The notes under the pieces: model-generated
Told to the model about the DNA's origin: nothing
What the model saw: the letters and a program-made list of their open reading frames with translations, nothing else
Database searches by the model: none
From: Shimia sp047124445
GTDB taxonomy: Bacteria; Pseudomonadota; Alphaproteobacteria; Rhodobacterales; Rhodobacteraceae
Assembly (NCBI RefSeq): GCF_047124445.1
Contig: NZ_CP138921.1
Span: forward strand, 4,092,001 to 4,156,000
Reading direction: 5' to 3'
Length of the DNA: 64,000 nucleotides
Shown: positions 8,133 to 16,978 of the stretch, piece after piece
Layout of the letters: each line of letters begins with the position of its first letter
Position numbering within the stretch: position 1 is the stretch's first letter
Made by a program: the position numbers and the translations under genes

Positions 8133-9593
8133 TCAAAATGGCCAAAGGCCAATGATCATGTCCACCAGACTGTGTAGCGTTTGCACAACCCGAGTGCCTT
8201 TGTAGCCGCTGCTAGCATCAATCCGCTTCACAATCTCTGAGCTGCGTACGATCAATCGCATTTGTGCGACGCGTCCGAAGAACCGTCTGATCGCTCCACC
8301 TTGAACTTCGCCGGACGAGGTGGAAATGGTTTTTGCATCCAGCGCCAATTCCTGACCCAGGTTTGGTGAGCTGACCGCTATCAACTCTGTCGCTTTTTCC
8401 ACAATTAGCTGTTTCTGGTCGTCATTTGCAGTTCGCAGTTTATGCTGAACACGCTGTTCCCAGGCCGCCACAACCTCCGGATGGTTGGCTCGCAAATCCG
8501 TCACCGCTATATCCAGCACTCGTTCTAATGCTGACAGTTTTGGGTCTTGGAAGTAGGTGCCATTCTTCAGCCCTTCAACAATATCCTCGCGCGCGATTTC
8601 AAAGTTTTGCTCGATTGCGCTAGCGTTCTCGCGACAGTCGTTCAGCGTGAATTCGATATAGAGCCAAGCAACCGAGGACGTATTGAGGCCACAGTTACTT
8701 TGACTGGCGATCTTCAATGCAAACTCCACCTGTTGAAGTGCGGTATCCACGATCTTTTCCGCGCACAGAACAGTGGGAACGATAGCAAACTGATCACCGT
8801 TATCATCAAACACCACAGCGTCAGCCTGTGGTAGTTCCCCTGCAACCCAATCCGTCTCAATGTCGCGAATAGTCTTTGCAATCGCTTCGGGACCTTTCTC
8901 CCAAACTGCATTATCAATTGAGGCTACTTGCAACTGCAGGTCCCAATCCATTGGAGTGCCTTCAAACATTCCCCGATACCACTTTTTCCAGAAAGCCCAC
9001 GTGCTGTCTGGGTCCTCGCGTGCTTGAAACGCAGCCCAGCGATCAACCATTTCTTGAACAGCGTTGTTTTCAGGCCAGAGCATTTCTTTAAATACGACCA
9101 CCGGTGCTTGGTTTCTTAGAAGCATCGTATCTGAAATAGCGGCGTCATCCGTGGTTGTCCCTGCAGACGGCGCTGACGCGGTGTCGGTTGAACGTGCAAC
9201 AGAACGTGCAGCAGATCGCGCGGCCGTTCGGGCTGTTGAGTAGGCTGTTGAATCAGCAACTGACCTCGCTGCCGAAAAAGCAGCGGAACGAGCGGCAGAG
9301 TAGGCAGCAGCATCCGCCGCCGCGCCAGCAGATCGGCCTGCATTTAGTTGTAAACGCGCTGCTTCCTTCGGTCGCGCCGCTACAACAACTCCGGTTGTGA
9401 TAACAGCGCGAAAACATGCCAGAAGAAAAACTCCGCCGTTCATGGCTTTGAATGATTTGTCCACCGCGCTCATTGCTGCAGGCAACACGCGCAACGCGGA
9501 TCTGCCAGCAATCGCTTGGCTCAATTCTGGCTCTTGACCAAGCAGCCACTCTTCCAACTGCTCCAAATTCACAAAGTTCACGTCACTCACCAC
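8133..9593 (-). CDS. Unknown protein with an Ala/Arg/Ser-rich repetitive segment
   Basis: A 486-residue protein that I do not recognise as a named family. The start is GTG at 9593 or GTG at 9590, with GAGGGG just upstream. Residues about 85-150 form a low-complexity run of repeats of the type AARSAA with interspersed D, Y and T, likely a helical or coiled segment. The central part carries WAFWKKWYRGMFEGTPMDWDLQ, followed by VWEKGPEAIAKTIRDIE; similar W-rich motifs occur in uncharacterised alphaproteobacterial proteins. The C-terminus ends with a short hydrophobic stretch (VDMIIGLWPF). Base composition is more AT-rich than the flanking lepA and cyclase genes, which suggests acquisition. It is divergent from lepA and bounded downstream by repeats. 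Confidence 0.7.
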   Translation of the reverse strand: MVSDVNFVNLEQLEEWLLGQEPELSQAIAGRSALRVLPAAMSAVDKSFKAMNGGVFLLACFRAVITTGVVVAARPKEAARLQLNAGRSAGAAADAAAYSAARSAAFSAARSVADSTAYSTARTAARSAARSVARSTDTASAPSAGTTTDDAAISDTMLLRNQAPVVVFKEMLWPENNAVQEMVDRWAAFQAREDPDSTWAFWKKWYRGMFEGTPMDWDLQLQVASIDNAVWEKGPEAIAKTIRDIETDWVAGELPQADAVVFDDNGDQFAIVPTVLCAEKIVDTALQQVEFALKIASQSNCGLNTSSVAWLYIEFTLNDCRENASAIEQNFEIAREDIVEGLKNGTYFQDPKLSALERVLDIAVTDLRANHPEVVAAWEQRVQHKLRTANDDQKQLIVEKATELIAVSSPNLGQELALDAKTISTSSGEVQGGAIRRFFGRVAQMRLIVRSSEIVKRIDASSGYKGTRVVQTLHSLVDMIIGLWPF

Positions 9594-9680
9594 CCAAAAC
9601 CCCTCGTTAACCCAAATAACCCGCCCCGCACCCTACAGCGCTGCTTGACCAACGCAAGATTCCCCCTCATATCCCGCAGC

Positions 9681-11498
<1,818 letters not shown>

Positions 11499-11598
11499 GG
11501 CGTCCAGTTTCGAGCGCGAGTGCGCGGAAGCGAAGGCAAAGCCTTCGCGGGCGCACCCCGTTCCTTACGGCACGCAACGCCAGCCCCAATCCCCCAAT

Positions 11599-11623
11599 GG
11601 CCGCTCCATCAAGCGGCCTTTCT
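11599..11623 (+). terminator. Rho-independent terminator after lepA
   Basis: Stem arms GGCCGCT (11599-11605) and AGCGGCC (11612-11618) around a six-base loop, followed by TTTCT. It lies 100 bp after the lepA stop. Confidence 0.7.
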
Positions 11624-11661
11624 GATTGCGCGCCACCCGCATAGCGTGCAGGGTTCTCGCC

Positions 11662-12012
11662 ATGCCCAAACGCAACAAAGCCTCCTTCTACGATCTCGTC
11701 CGCCTCGCCGAACAAGAAGGCCGGGATGGTTCAGCCTTCGCCGCTGCACTCGAAACCCCAGAATGCCACTCGGTCGTAATGGCCAAGCTGGAAAACCACG
11801 TCGATGGCGCGTGCAGCACCATGGAATACAACGACATTTTCTTGGGCCGTATCGCCAGAGATTGTGAGTTCTGGGCACCGCTTCTAACAGAAGACGACCT
11901 GGCCGAGATCGCCGACCAACTGCGCTCTGCACCTGTTTTGAAGGGGCGAGGCGGGAATTGGTGGCGCGACGGCGTCAAGTTCCAAGACCTGCCATGGTGG
12001 CCATCCGCCTAG
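11662..12012 (+). CDS. Small hypothetical protein
   Basis: A 116-residue protein starting at ATG 11662 (MPKRNKASFYDLVRLAEQEG). The frame stays open further upstream, but the longer N-terminus would lie in the lepA terminator region. The sequence is soluble and charged, with a WAPLLTEDDLAEIADQLR helix and a Trp-rich end (NWWRDGVKFQDLPWW). I do not recognise the family. It stands alone between the lepA terminator and a dispersed repeat. Confidence 0.55.
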   Translation: MPKRNKASFYDLVRLAEQEGRDGSAFAAALETPECHSVVMAKLENHVDGACSTMEYNDIFLGRIARDCEFWAPLLTEDDLAEIADQLRSAPVLKGRGGNWWRDGVKFQDLPWWPSA

Positions 12013-12020
12013 CAGCAAGG

Positions 12021-12160
12021 GTCGCGCCCGACCCCGAGGGCGGCTCTCCACTTGGCGCATGCCTGTCCGCACATCCCCCAGCGTCCCGTCTGATGTGACG
12101 TTGCAAAATCGCACCCGCCCTGGGGGGCGGGGTCGGGCGCGATCCGGATCAGAGATCCGG
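12021..12160 (-). repeat. ~140-bp dispersed intergenic element, copy B (inverted)
   Basis: The reverse complement of this stretch matches 7966-8108. It has the same end hairpin with a changed arm length (CCGGATC and GATCCGG), the same GCCCCCCAGGGCGGGTGCGA core, and the same GCCGCCCTCGGGGTCGGG end. The pair is in inverted orientation and brackets the Ala-rich gene, lepA and the small hypothetical. Confidence 0.75.
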
Positions 12161-12213
12161 GGGCAAGTTGAGGCATTTGGAAGCAATTTTCTCGTTAGGG
12201 TTGAGGTTTGACT

Positions 12214-13134
12214 ATGAGTCTCTATCTTGTTGCCAAAATGACGGGGGCAGTTATGCAAATCGGAATAAGAGTTTATCAAGTGCAGGTGTTTCACAATCAC
12301 GCTCTCCAAAAAATAACTTCTGACGGTGGACCAAACGACCTACTAGAATTTACCCAGCAATTCTCAGCGAGGTGCTCGAAAGCGGCATTGGACGATGGCG
12401 AAAGCAGAATGGTTCGTTACGAACCTGAGCCGAACTTTAAAAATAGCGCGCACGGCTGGATGCGCTACGGAAAATATGGTTACGGTTCGCAAGTCGAAGA
12501 CGTAAATACCGGCAAGATCGCGTTGAATCGCGGCACTAGCCAGGCTGATACCATTCCTTTGTACTATCGGTATTGGTTTGCTGAAGGCAAAAAGTACGGT
12601 TTGCTGGCCTTACAGTCTTTTGGGGGCCTCTCCTGTGTCGAAGTTGTTAATCGCGCGTTTACAAACACGCACGCATTAGCCTTTCCTGACCATAGAGTTA
12701 CGTTTTCCAAAGTCATGCCAAATGACGCAAAGCTCTATGGAAACAGAGATGTCAGGCAGATCCATCTGGTCAAGAAGGACGCTGATCAAAGTGTTATCGA
12801 GAAAGCTCTGCGGCCCGAAAACAAATCTCACAAAGTTGATGTGGAACTATCCATCAAAGCTCGGGCGGGAGGAACTTTTGGGAAACTAAAGGATCTTGAT
12901 ACTAAGATGGGTGGTCATCTGGAGGTCGGCGATATTGACTACGAGGGGGTGTTTGCCGAAGTGAAAGTCGGCAGCTCTTACAAAAGGATTGGAGTTTTGG
13001 GGGTTTCGTCTAGCGCAGGAGTAATCGACATAACTGATGAAGTTACCCGCGACGCCGATAGACATCCTGAACTCAAGAGCATTCAAAAATCGGTTTCTAA
13101 TCACATTTCTGATTTCTCGAAGGTATTGGGATGA
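12214..13134 (+). CDS. Unknown soluble protein, first gene of a coupled pair
   Basis: A 306-residue protein that I do not recognise. ATG 12214 has GAGG about seven bases upstream. It has no signal peptide and no clear membrane segment. Notable stretches are IPLYYRYWFAEGKKYGLLAL followed by QSFGGLSCVEVVNRAF (about residues 110-145), a central basic region (VKKDADQSVIEKALRPENKS), and a C-terminal beta-rich part with GVFAEVKVGSSYKRIGVLGV. The gene is visibly more AT-rich than its neighbours. Its stop overlaps the start of the next gene by four bases (ATGA), so the two products are probably made in step and work together. A nuclease, sensor or immunity role is conceivable, but nothing in the sequence proves one. 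Confidence 0.7.
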   Translation: MSLYLVAKMTGAVMQIGIRVYQVQVFHNHALQKITSDGGPNDLLEFTQQFSARCSKAALDDGESRMVRYEPEPNFKNSAHGWMRYGKYGYGSQVEDVNTGKIALNRGTSQADTIPLYYRYWFAEGKKYGLLALQSFGGLSCVEVVNRAFTNTHALAFPDHRVTFSKVMPNDAKLYGNRDVRQIHLVKKDADQSVIEKALRPENKSHKVDVELSIKARAGGTFGKLKDLDTKMGGHLEVGDIDYEGVFAEVKVGSSYKRIGVLGVSSSAGVIDITDEVTRDADRHPELKSIQKSVSNHISDFSKVLG

Positions 13135-13697
13135 GCTCTCACCTTAGCCTTAAATGTGTGTGGCAAGACTATTGGGCTGGGTTGAACAGAGATTTATCAT
13201 TCCTACAAAGGCTTGGGGTGATAATAGTTTTCTTCGGCGTGCCCATACTGGCAGCCACAACGAGTTACTGGTGTCAGCTCAAACTACCAAAAGAACAGTT
13301 CTCTTCCTTGGTTTCTGTGTATGCGATTTTTTCCGCACTGCTTTTTGGGGCGCAAGTTTCAGCATTCACGATATTCAAAGGAATTAAGGATCAACAGGTT
13401 GAGAGTCTCGACCCGAATGAGCCGGATGAGGTTCTAAAGGAAAATCGAAAAAGCGTTGCAGAAGAAAGAGTTAAAGACCTTAGACTTGCGTTCAGAGACA
13501 TTAACTCCAACATTTCTTACCTTATTCTCAACTCGATACTTTTGCTTTCAATTGTCCTTGTGCTTGTTCTGTTTGGGAAGGCAAACGTCTTCTCTACATC
13601 AGTGATAGTTGGCCTAACGGTTCACTTGATCTTGACCTTGGCAATGGTGGTCAAACACTGCCATTTGGTGTTCTCTGCGGCGTACGCTGAGATTTAG
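13131..13697 (+). CDS. Unknown four-helix inner-membrane protein, second gene of the pair
   Basis: A 188-residue protein with two hydrophobic hairpins: helices at about residues 27-46 and 57-79, a charged cytoplasmic-type loop (about 82-128, rich in K, E and D), then helices at about 130-150 and 155-178. A four-helix layout with a long charged middle loop resembles predicted pore-forming effector families associated with conflict systems (SLATT-like), but I cannot confirm membership from motifs. It starts at ATG 13131 inside the stop of the upstream gene. Low GC and the adjacent repeats suggest horizontal acquisition. A generic membrane protein of housekeeping function is the alternative. Confidence 0.7.
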   Translation: MSSHLSLKCVWQDYWAGLNRDLSFLQRLGVIIVFFGVPILAATTSYWCQLKLPKEQFSSLVSVYAIFSALLFGAQVSAFTIFKGIKDQQVESLDPNEPDEVLKENRKSVAEERVKDLRLAFRDINSNISYLILNSILLLSIVLVLVLFGKANVFSTSVIVGLTVHLILTLAMVVKHCHLVFSAAYAEI

Positions 13698-13734
13698 GCG
13701 GGCTTTGAGACGGTTCGAAGTGTTTCTGACATTT

Positions 13735-13846
13735 GCGCCCGACCCTTCCCACGGGAGGGCGCTTCACGGGGCTCCGCCCGCTCACGGCTGAAATCGTCCA
13801 CTGGACGATTTCCAAGACGCCGTTCGCCCATCCCAGGGTCAGGCGC
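13735..13846. repeat. Composite REP-like repeat with embedded stem-loop, copy 4
   Basis: This begins with GCGCCCGACCCT and ends with AGGGTCAGGCGC, so the ends form an inverted repeat. It contains the CCC-ACG-GGAGGGCGCTTC core of the family and a perfect 9-bp stem (AAATCGTCC at 13791-13799, GGACGATTT at 13803-13811). A second, changed copy of the inner part lies at 13938-13998. Confidence 0.65.
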
Positions 13847-13937
13847 TACCCTCTGTTGCGAGCCGTAACCCTCAAAACACCCGCCAAACGCGTCCCGCAC
13901 ACCGCGCGCAATCTGTACCAACCCAATCCAGCCCGCT

Positions 13938-13998
13938 GGGCTCCGCCCGTTCGCGGCTGAAACGGTCCACTGGACCGTTTCCAAGACGCCGCTCACCG
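13938..13998. repeat. Second copy of the embedded stem-loop repeat
   Basis: This matches about 60 bp of the element at 13779-13840 (shared GGGCTCCGCCCG, CGGCTGAAA and CCAAGACGCCG). Its stem is AAACGGTCC (13960-13968) and GGACCGTTT (13972-13980). Compared with the other copy, two adjacent base pairs differ on both arms, so pairing is kept. Confidence 0.65.
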
Positions 13999-14139
13999 CC
14001 ACAAAAATCCATCCTTCCCCAAATCCCCCACATCTCTCACCTTTCCCAACCCATCCCCAGCTTATCCACAGGAAATCCCCAAGCTTCCCCAATGGCTTAC
14101 CCCCAGCACCCTTCATAAAACTGTCACTTTTTTCTTGCC

Positions 14140-14760
14140 CGACTCGGCCCTCCTGACCCACCATCAAGTCAACGCAAGGGATCGCAAGATCCGGCGCGGG
14201 ACGCTGAGGTCTTCCGGAGAGGGGCATATGCCCGCCAGTGACTGGCGCGGGGAAAGGACGGCTTGCCGGAACAGACCTCGCAAGGCGCGTTTGATGCCTC
14301 GTTTGAGGCCCACCACAACGCGTCGTCCACGCTGGACTATTCGACGGATCGCTGGCCGAAATGCCTGTGAGATCAGGCCGCCCTCATCCTACGGCGGCGG
14401 GCCCTGCAGGCAGGAAGGCGGCACAGGCCTGAGCGGTGGCCGATGGGAAGAAGGGACAACACCACGCGGACGGATCGCACAACCCAGTGCGCGTCACCTG
14501 CAAGGTGCTTTGAACATCGGTTTGGGGGGAGGTGATTGTCCTCTTGCCGGAAGCGGGCTCCTTTGGGGCTGCGTTTGTGGCGATAGGCCAAGCAGATCCC
14601 GCTGCACTGGCCCGGATGGGCTTGCCCCATCTTTGGGGCGGGTTGGACTGGCTCCGTTTGGGGCTGGCCTGTGGTCTCGCTAAGAGGCCGCGCAAAAGGG
14701 ACAGCGCGAGATGAATGCGCGTGACGGGTGGGGCAACCTGCTTTGAGGGCCATTCAAAAC
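14140..14760 (+). other. Hairpin-rich non-coding stretch or decayed small gene
   Basis: No convincing full gene is seen. Between 14165 and 14340 there are several compact stems in a row: GGGCATATGCCC, CGCCAGTGACTGGCG, CGGCTTGCCG, CCTCGCAAGG and GCCTCGTTTGAGGC. The unit ends in the strong terminator at 14761-14834, so something on the plus strand appears to be transcribed. An alternative reading is a short gene starting at ATG 14229 behind GGAGAGG. In the -1 frame from about 14255, a protein-like peptide (DGLPEQTSQGAFDASF, ending STDRWPKCL) runs to a stop near 14370. A single-base frameshift would join the two. A short GTG-started frame at 14532-14714 is also possible. I could not match RNase P, tmRNA or SRP RNA cores. 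Confidence 0.35.
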
Positions 14761-14834
14761 GAAGGCGTCAGGTCGTGGGCATGGGTCGTGTTTTGATCCG
14801 CTGCCGTCCATCACCTGACGCCTTCTTTCTTTTT
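14761..14834 (+). terminator. Strong Rho-independent terminator
   Basis: A 13-bp perfect stem with arms GAAGGCGTCAGGT (14761-14773) and ACCTGACGCCTTC (14813-14825) and a 39-base loop, followed by TTTCTTTTTC. No clear protein gene ends just upstream, which is why the preceding stretch is of interest. Confidence 0.7.
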
Positions 14835-14923
14835 CGATTTCCGCTCACGGATGCGCGATGCCCCCTTAACAGGGCGCGCTGCTGTGCCTACCCTCTTGGC
14901 AGACACATCAGAGGAGTGCCCCC

Positions 14924-15316
14924 ATGCCGACCACCGCCGCCGACCTTCTGCAAGCCGCCCATGCGGTTGTCCCGAAAATCTCCGCTGCCGACGCGCAGGC
15001 CAAAGTTGCCGCCGGGGCGCTGCTCTTGGATGTGCGTGACGCGCCCGAGCTGGCCGCCAATGGCCGCGCCGAAGGCAGTCACCACATCCCGCGGGGCATG
15101 CTCGAATTTCGCGCTGACCCGGCCACACAGTTCCACGACCCGGAATTGCAGTTTGATCGCCCGGTGGTGTTGCACTGCGCCTCCGGCGGCCGCGCCGCGC
15201 TGGCGGGCAAGCTGCTCAAGGACATGGGCTATCAGGACGTGCATAATCTCGGTGGATTCAAAGACTGGGTCGAAGGTGGCGGCGCTGTGATCGAGCCGGT
15301 CGACCCCGGTATGTAA
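14924..15316 (+). CDS. Rhodanese-like domain protein
   Basis: A 130-residue single-domain protein. ATG 14924 follows GAGGAG at a good distance. The rhodanese fold is shown by LLLDVRDAPEL near residues 33-43, SHHIPRGMLEF (52-62), and the active-site loop HCASGGRA with Cys85 and Arg90. NLGGFKDWVEGGGAV closes the domain. Such proteins carry sulfur as a persulfide on the active-site cysteine. The physiological partner is unknown. A hairpin terminator follows at 15439, so it is probably monocistronic. Confidence 0.92.
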   Translation: MPTTAADLLQAAHAVVPKISAADAQAKVAAGALLLDVRDAPELAANGRAEGSHHIPRGMLEFRADPATQFHDPELQFDRPVVLHCASGGRAALAGKLLKDMGYQDVHNLGGFKDWVEGGGAVIEPVDPGM

Positions 15317-15346
15317 GCTGGCGTTGACGTCAAATCTTGCACTGTC

Positions 15347-15382
15347 GCGATACCGCCCTGATACCGACGCAATACCGACGTG
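15347..15382. repeat. Triple direct repeat motif, copy 1
   Basis: Three near-direct repeats of the unit GATACCGACG, spaced 11-13 bp apart, with the first unit reading GATACCGCCC. An almost equivalent arrangement occurs at 23892-23928. It lies in the 181-bp gap between the rhodanese and ACP genes. The function is unknown. Confidence 0.6.
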
Positions 15383-15438
15383 CAATTTGGCGCAAACTTC
15401 CGTCTGGAAAATTCCCGTTTAGCCGCCTAAACTTAGCA

Positions 15439-15465
15439 GGCCCGCCAGATTTGCGCGGGCCTTTT
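15439..15465 (+). terminator. Rho-independent terminator between the rhodanese and ACP genes
   Basis: Stem arms GGCCCGC (15439-15445) and GCGGGCC (15455-15461), followed by TTTT. It ends only 33 bp before the ACP start, so it could also act as an attenuator. Confidence 0.7.
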
Positions 15466-15497
15466 GACCAAAGATTTTAGAGACTGGAAGAACACCT

Positions 15498-15767
15498 ATG
15501 AGCACCAATCGCGAGACGCTGACCAAAGAATTGCTCGAACTGGTCGCGCAGGAAGGCATGGTGGAACCGTCTGAAATCACACCAGAAAGGCCGCTTGAGG
15601 AGCTGGACATTCAGTCCGCGGACTTTGTGATGATCCTCATGGCGATTGAGGAAAAATACGGCGCCTATGTCTCTGTGGACAACGAGCTGACCGACGTTGT
15701 GACGGTGCAGGATCTGCTGAACCTAGCGATCTCCAAAATCGAAGCGCATCAGGCCGCAGAGGCGTGA
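15498..15767 (+). CDS. Acyl carrier protein
   Basis: An 89-residue acidic four-helix ACP. The phosphopantetheine attachment serine is Ser40 in ELDIQSADFVMIL; the usual DSL motif is changed to IQS, so it is a specialised ACP and not the housekeeping AcpP. It starts at ATG 15498 after a weak GGAAG. Its stop overlaps the start of the ketosynthase gene (GTGA). The ACP probably carries the growing or starter acyl chain for the two enzymes encoded downstream. Confidence 0.9.
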   Translation: MSTNRETLTKELLELVAQEGMVEPSEITPERPLEELDIQSADFVMILMAIEEKYGAYVSVDNELTDVVTVQDLLNLAISKIEAHQAAEA

Positions 15768-16978
15768 GCCGCGTCGTCGTCACCGGCCGCGGCGCCGTCT
15801 CCGCCTGCGGTCTTGGCGCGGATGTTTTGATTGATGCAACACAGGCCGGCACCTCTGGCGTGAAGCCAATCCATTTTGACGATCTGGACGCTCAACGGGT
15901 GAAAACCGCTGCGCGTTTGTCAGAGGCGGATCTGGCGCAGGTTCTGGGAGAAAAAACCCACCGAATGCGTGAACCAGTCGCCGAATATGCGCTGACCGCG
16001 GCGCGGGAAGCCGTGGCGCAGGCGGGTCTGACGGAGGACCATTTTGGTGACAGCTGCGGCGTGTCCATCGGGTCCGGTTTTGGCGGCGGACAAACGCTCA
16101 ACATCAACTATCTGAAGCTGGGCCGCGAAGGCTCCATGCGGCTTGACCCGATGTCGGTGCCCAAGATCATGAACAACGCCGCCGCCAGCTGGGTGTCCAT
16201 GGAGTTTGGCGCAACCGGTCCGGCGCTGTGCCTCGCCACCGCCTGTTCCTCGGGCAGCCAGTCCATCGGCATGGGCTATCAAATGGTCGCCTCTGGTCAG
16301 GTGGACCGCTGCCTCGCTGGCGGCGCGGAAGCCTGTCTGGAAAGCGGCGTGTTTCGGGTCTGGGAGCTGCTGCGGGTGATGACCGCAGAGCAAAACCGCC
16401 CTTTCAGCAAAGACCGCAACGGCATGATCCTTGGCGAAGGGGCGGGGGTTCTGGTGCTGGAAAGCCTAGAAAGTGCTGAGGCACGTGGGGCGACCATCCT
16501 GTGTGAGCTGGTTGGCTTTGGCACCAACTCTGACGCGGGTGATCTTTTGCGCCCCGATCCCAACCGCGCCGCCGCCTGTATGCGCATGGCGCTCAAGTCC
16601 GCAGACCTGACGCCCTCCGATATCGGCTATGTGAACGCCCATGGCACCGGCACGGTGGCCAATGACGTGAACGAAGTGACGGCGCTCCGCGACGTGTTTG
16701 GCGCGGAACTGGACGGGCTGGATGTCTCTTCCACCAAGCCCATCCACGGCCACGCGCTTGGCGCGGCAGGCGCATTGGAAATGATTGTCGCCATCGGCGC
16801 GTTGCAACGCCAATCCGTGCCGCCGACCATCAACTTCACCGAGGTCGACCCCAAGATCGGCCTTGATCCGGTCGCCAATGTGGCCAAACCCAAACCTCTT
16901 GCGGCCGTAATGTCCAACTCACTGGCGTTTGGCGGCATCAACGCAACCTTGATTGCCAAGGCCTATGCGCCAAACTGA
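15764..16978 (+). CDS. Beta-ketoacyl-ACP synthase (KAS II/FabF type)
   Basis: A 404-residue condensing enzyme with an intact catalytic triad: Cys161 in ATACSSGSQ, His293 in NAHGTGT and His330 in KPIHGHALGAAG, with Lys325. GTG at 15764 overlaps the ACP stop by four bases. It would catalyse decarboxylative condensation of malonyl-ACP with an acyl thioester in the cytoplasm. It is encoded between an ACP and a dehydratase-like gene with no ketoreductase, transacylase or release enzyme nearby, so the chain is probably modified by enzymes encoded elsewhere. Confidence 0.93.
   Translation: MSRVVVTGRGAVSACGLGADVLIDATQAGTSGVKPIHFDDLDAQRVKTAARLSEADLAQVLGEKTHRMREPVAEYALTAAREAVAQAGLTEDHFGDSCGVSIGSGFGGGQTLNINYLKLGREGSMRLDPMSVPKIMNNAAASWVSMEFGATGPALCLATACSSGSQSIGMGYQMVASGQVDRCLAGGAEACLESGVFRVWELLRVMTAEQNRPFSKDRNGMILGEGAGVLVLESLESAEARGATILCELVGFGTNSDAGDLLRPDPNRAAACMRMALKSADLTPSDIGYVNAHGTGTVANDVNEVTALRDVFGAELDGLDVSSTKPIHGHALGAAGALEMIVAIGALQRQSVPPTINFTEVDPKIGLDPVANVAKPKPLAAVMSNSLAFGGINATLIAKAYAPN

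Noticed and set aside
14062..14070. Perfect DnaA box TTATCCACA, with another in reverse at 23989-23997
   Set aside because: Single isolated boxes about 10 kb apart without an AT-rich unwinding region or box cluster; not enough to call an origin.
13694..14227. 177-codon minus-strand frame
   Set aside because: It covers the REP-like repeats and their hairpins and has repeat-derived, low-information sequence.
14140..14760. RNase P RNA, tmRNA, SRP RNA or cobalamin riboswitch
   Set aside because: I looked for their conserved cores (for example GAAAGTCCGG of RNase P, GGAAGGAAGCAG of SRP RNA, the GCCACTG/B12 box) and did not find them on either strand.
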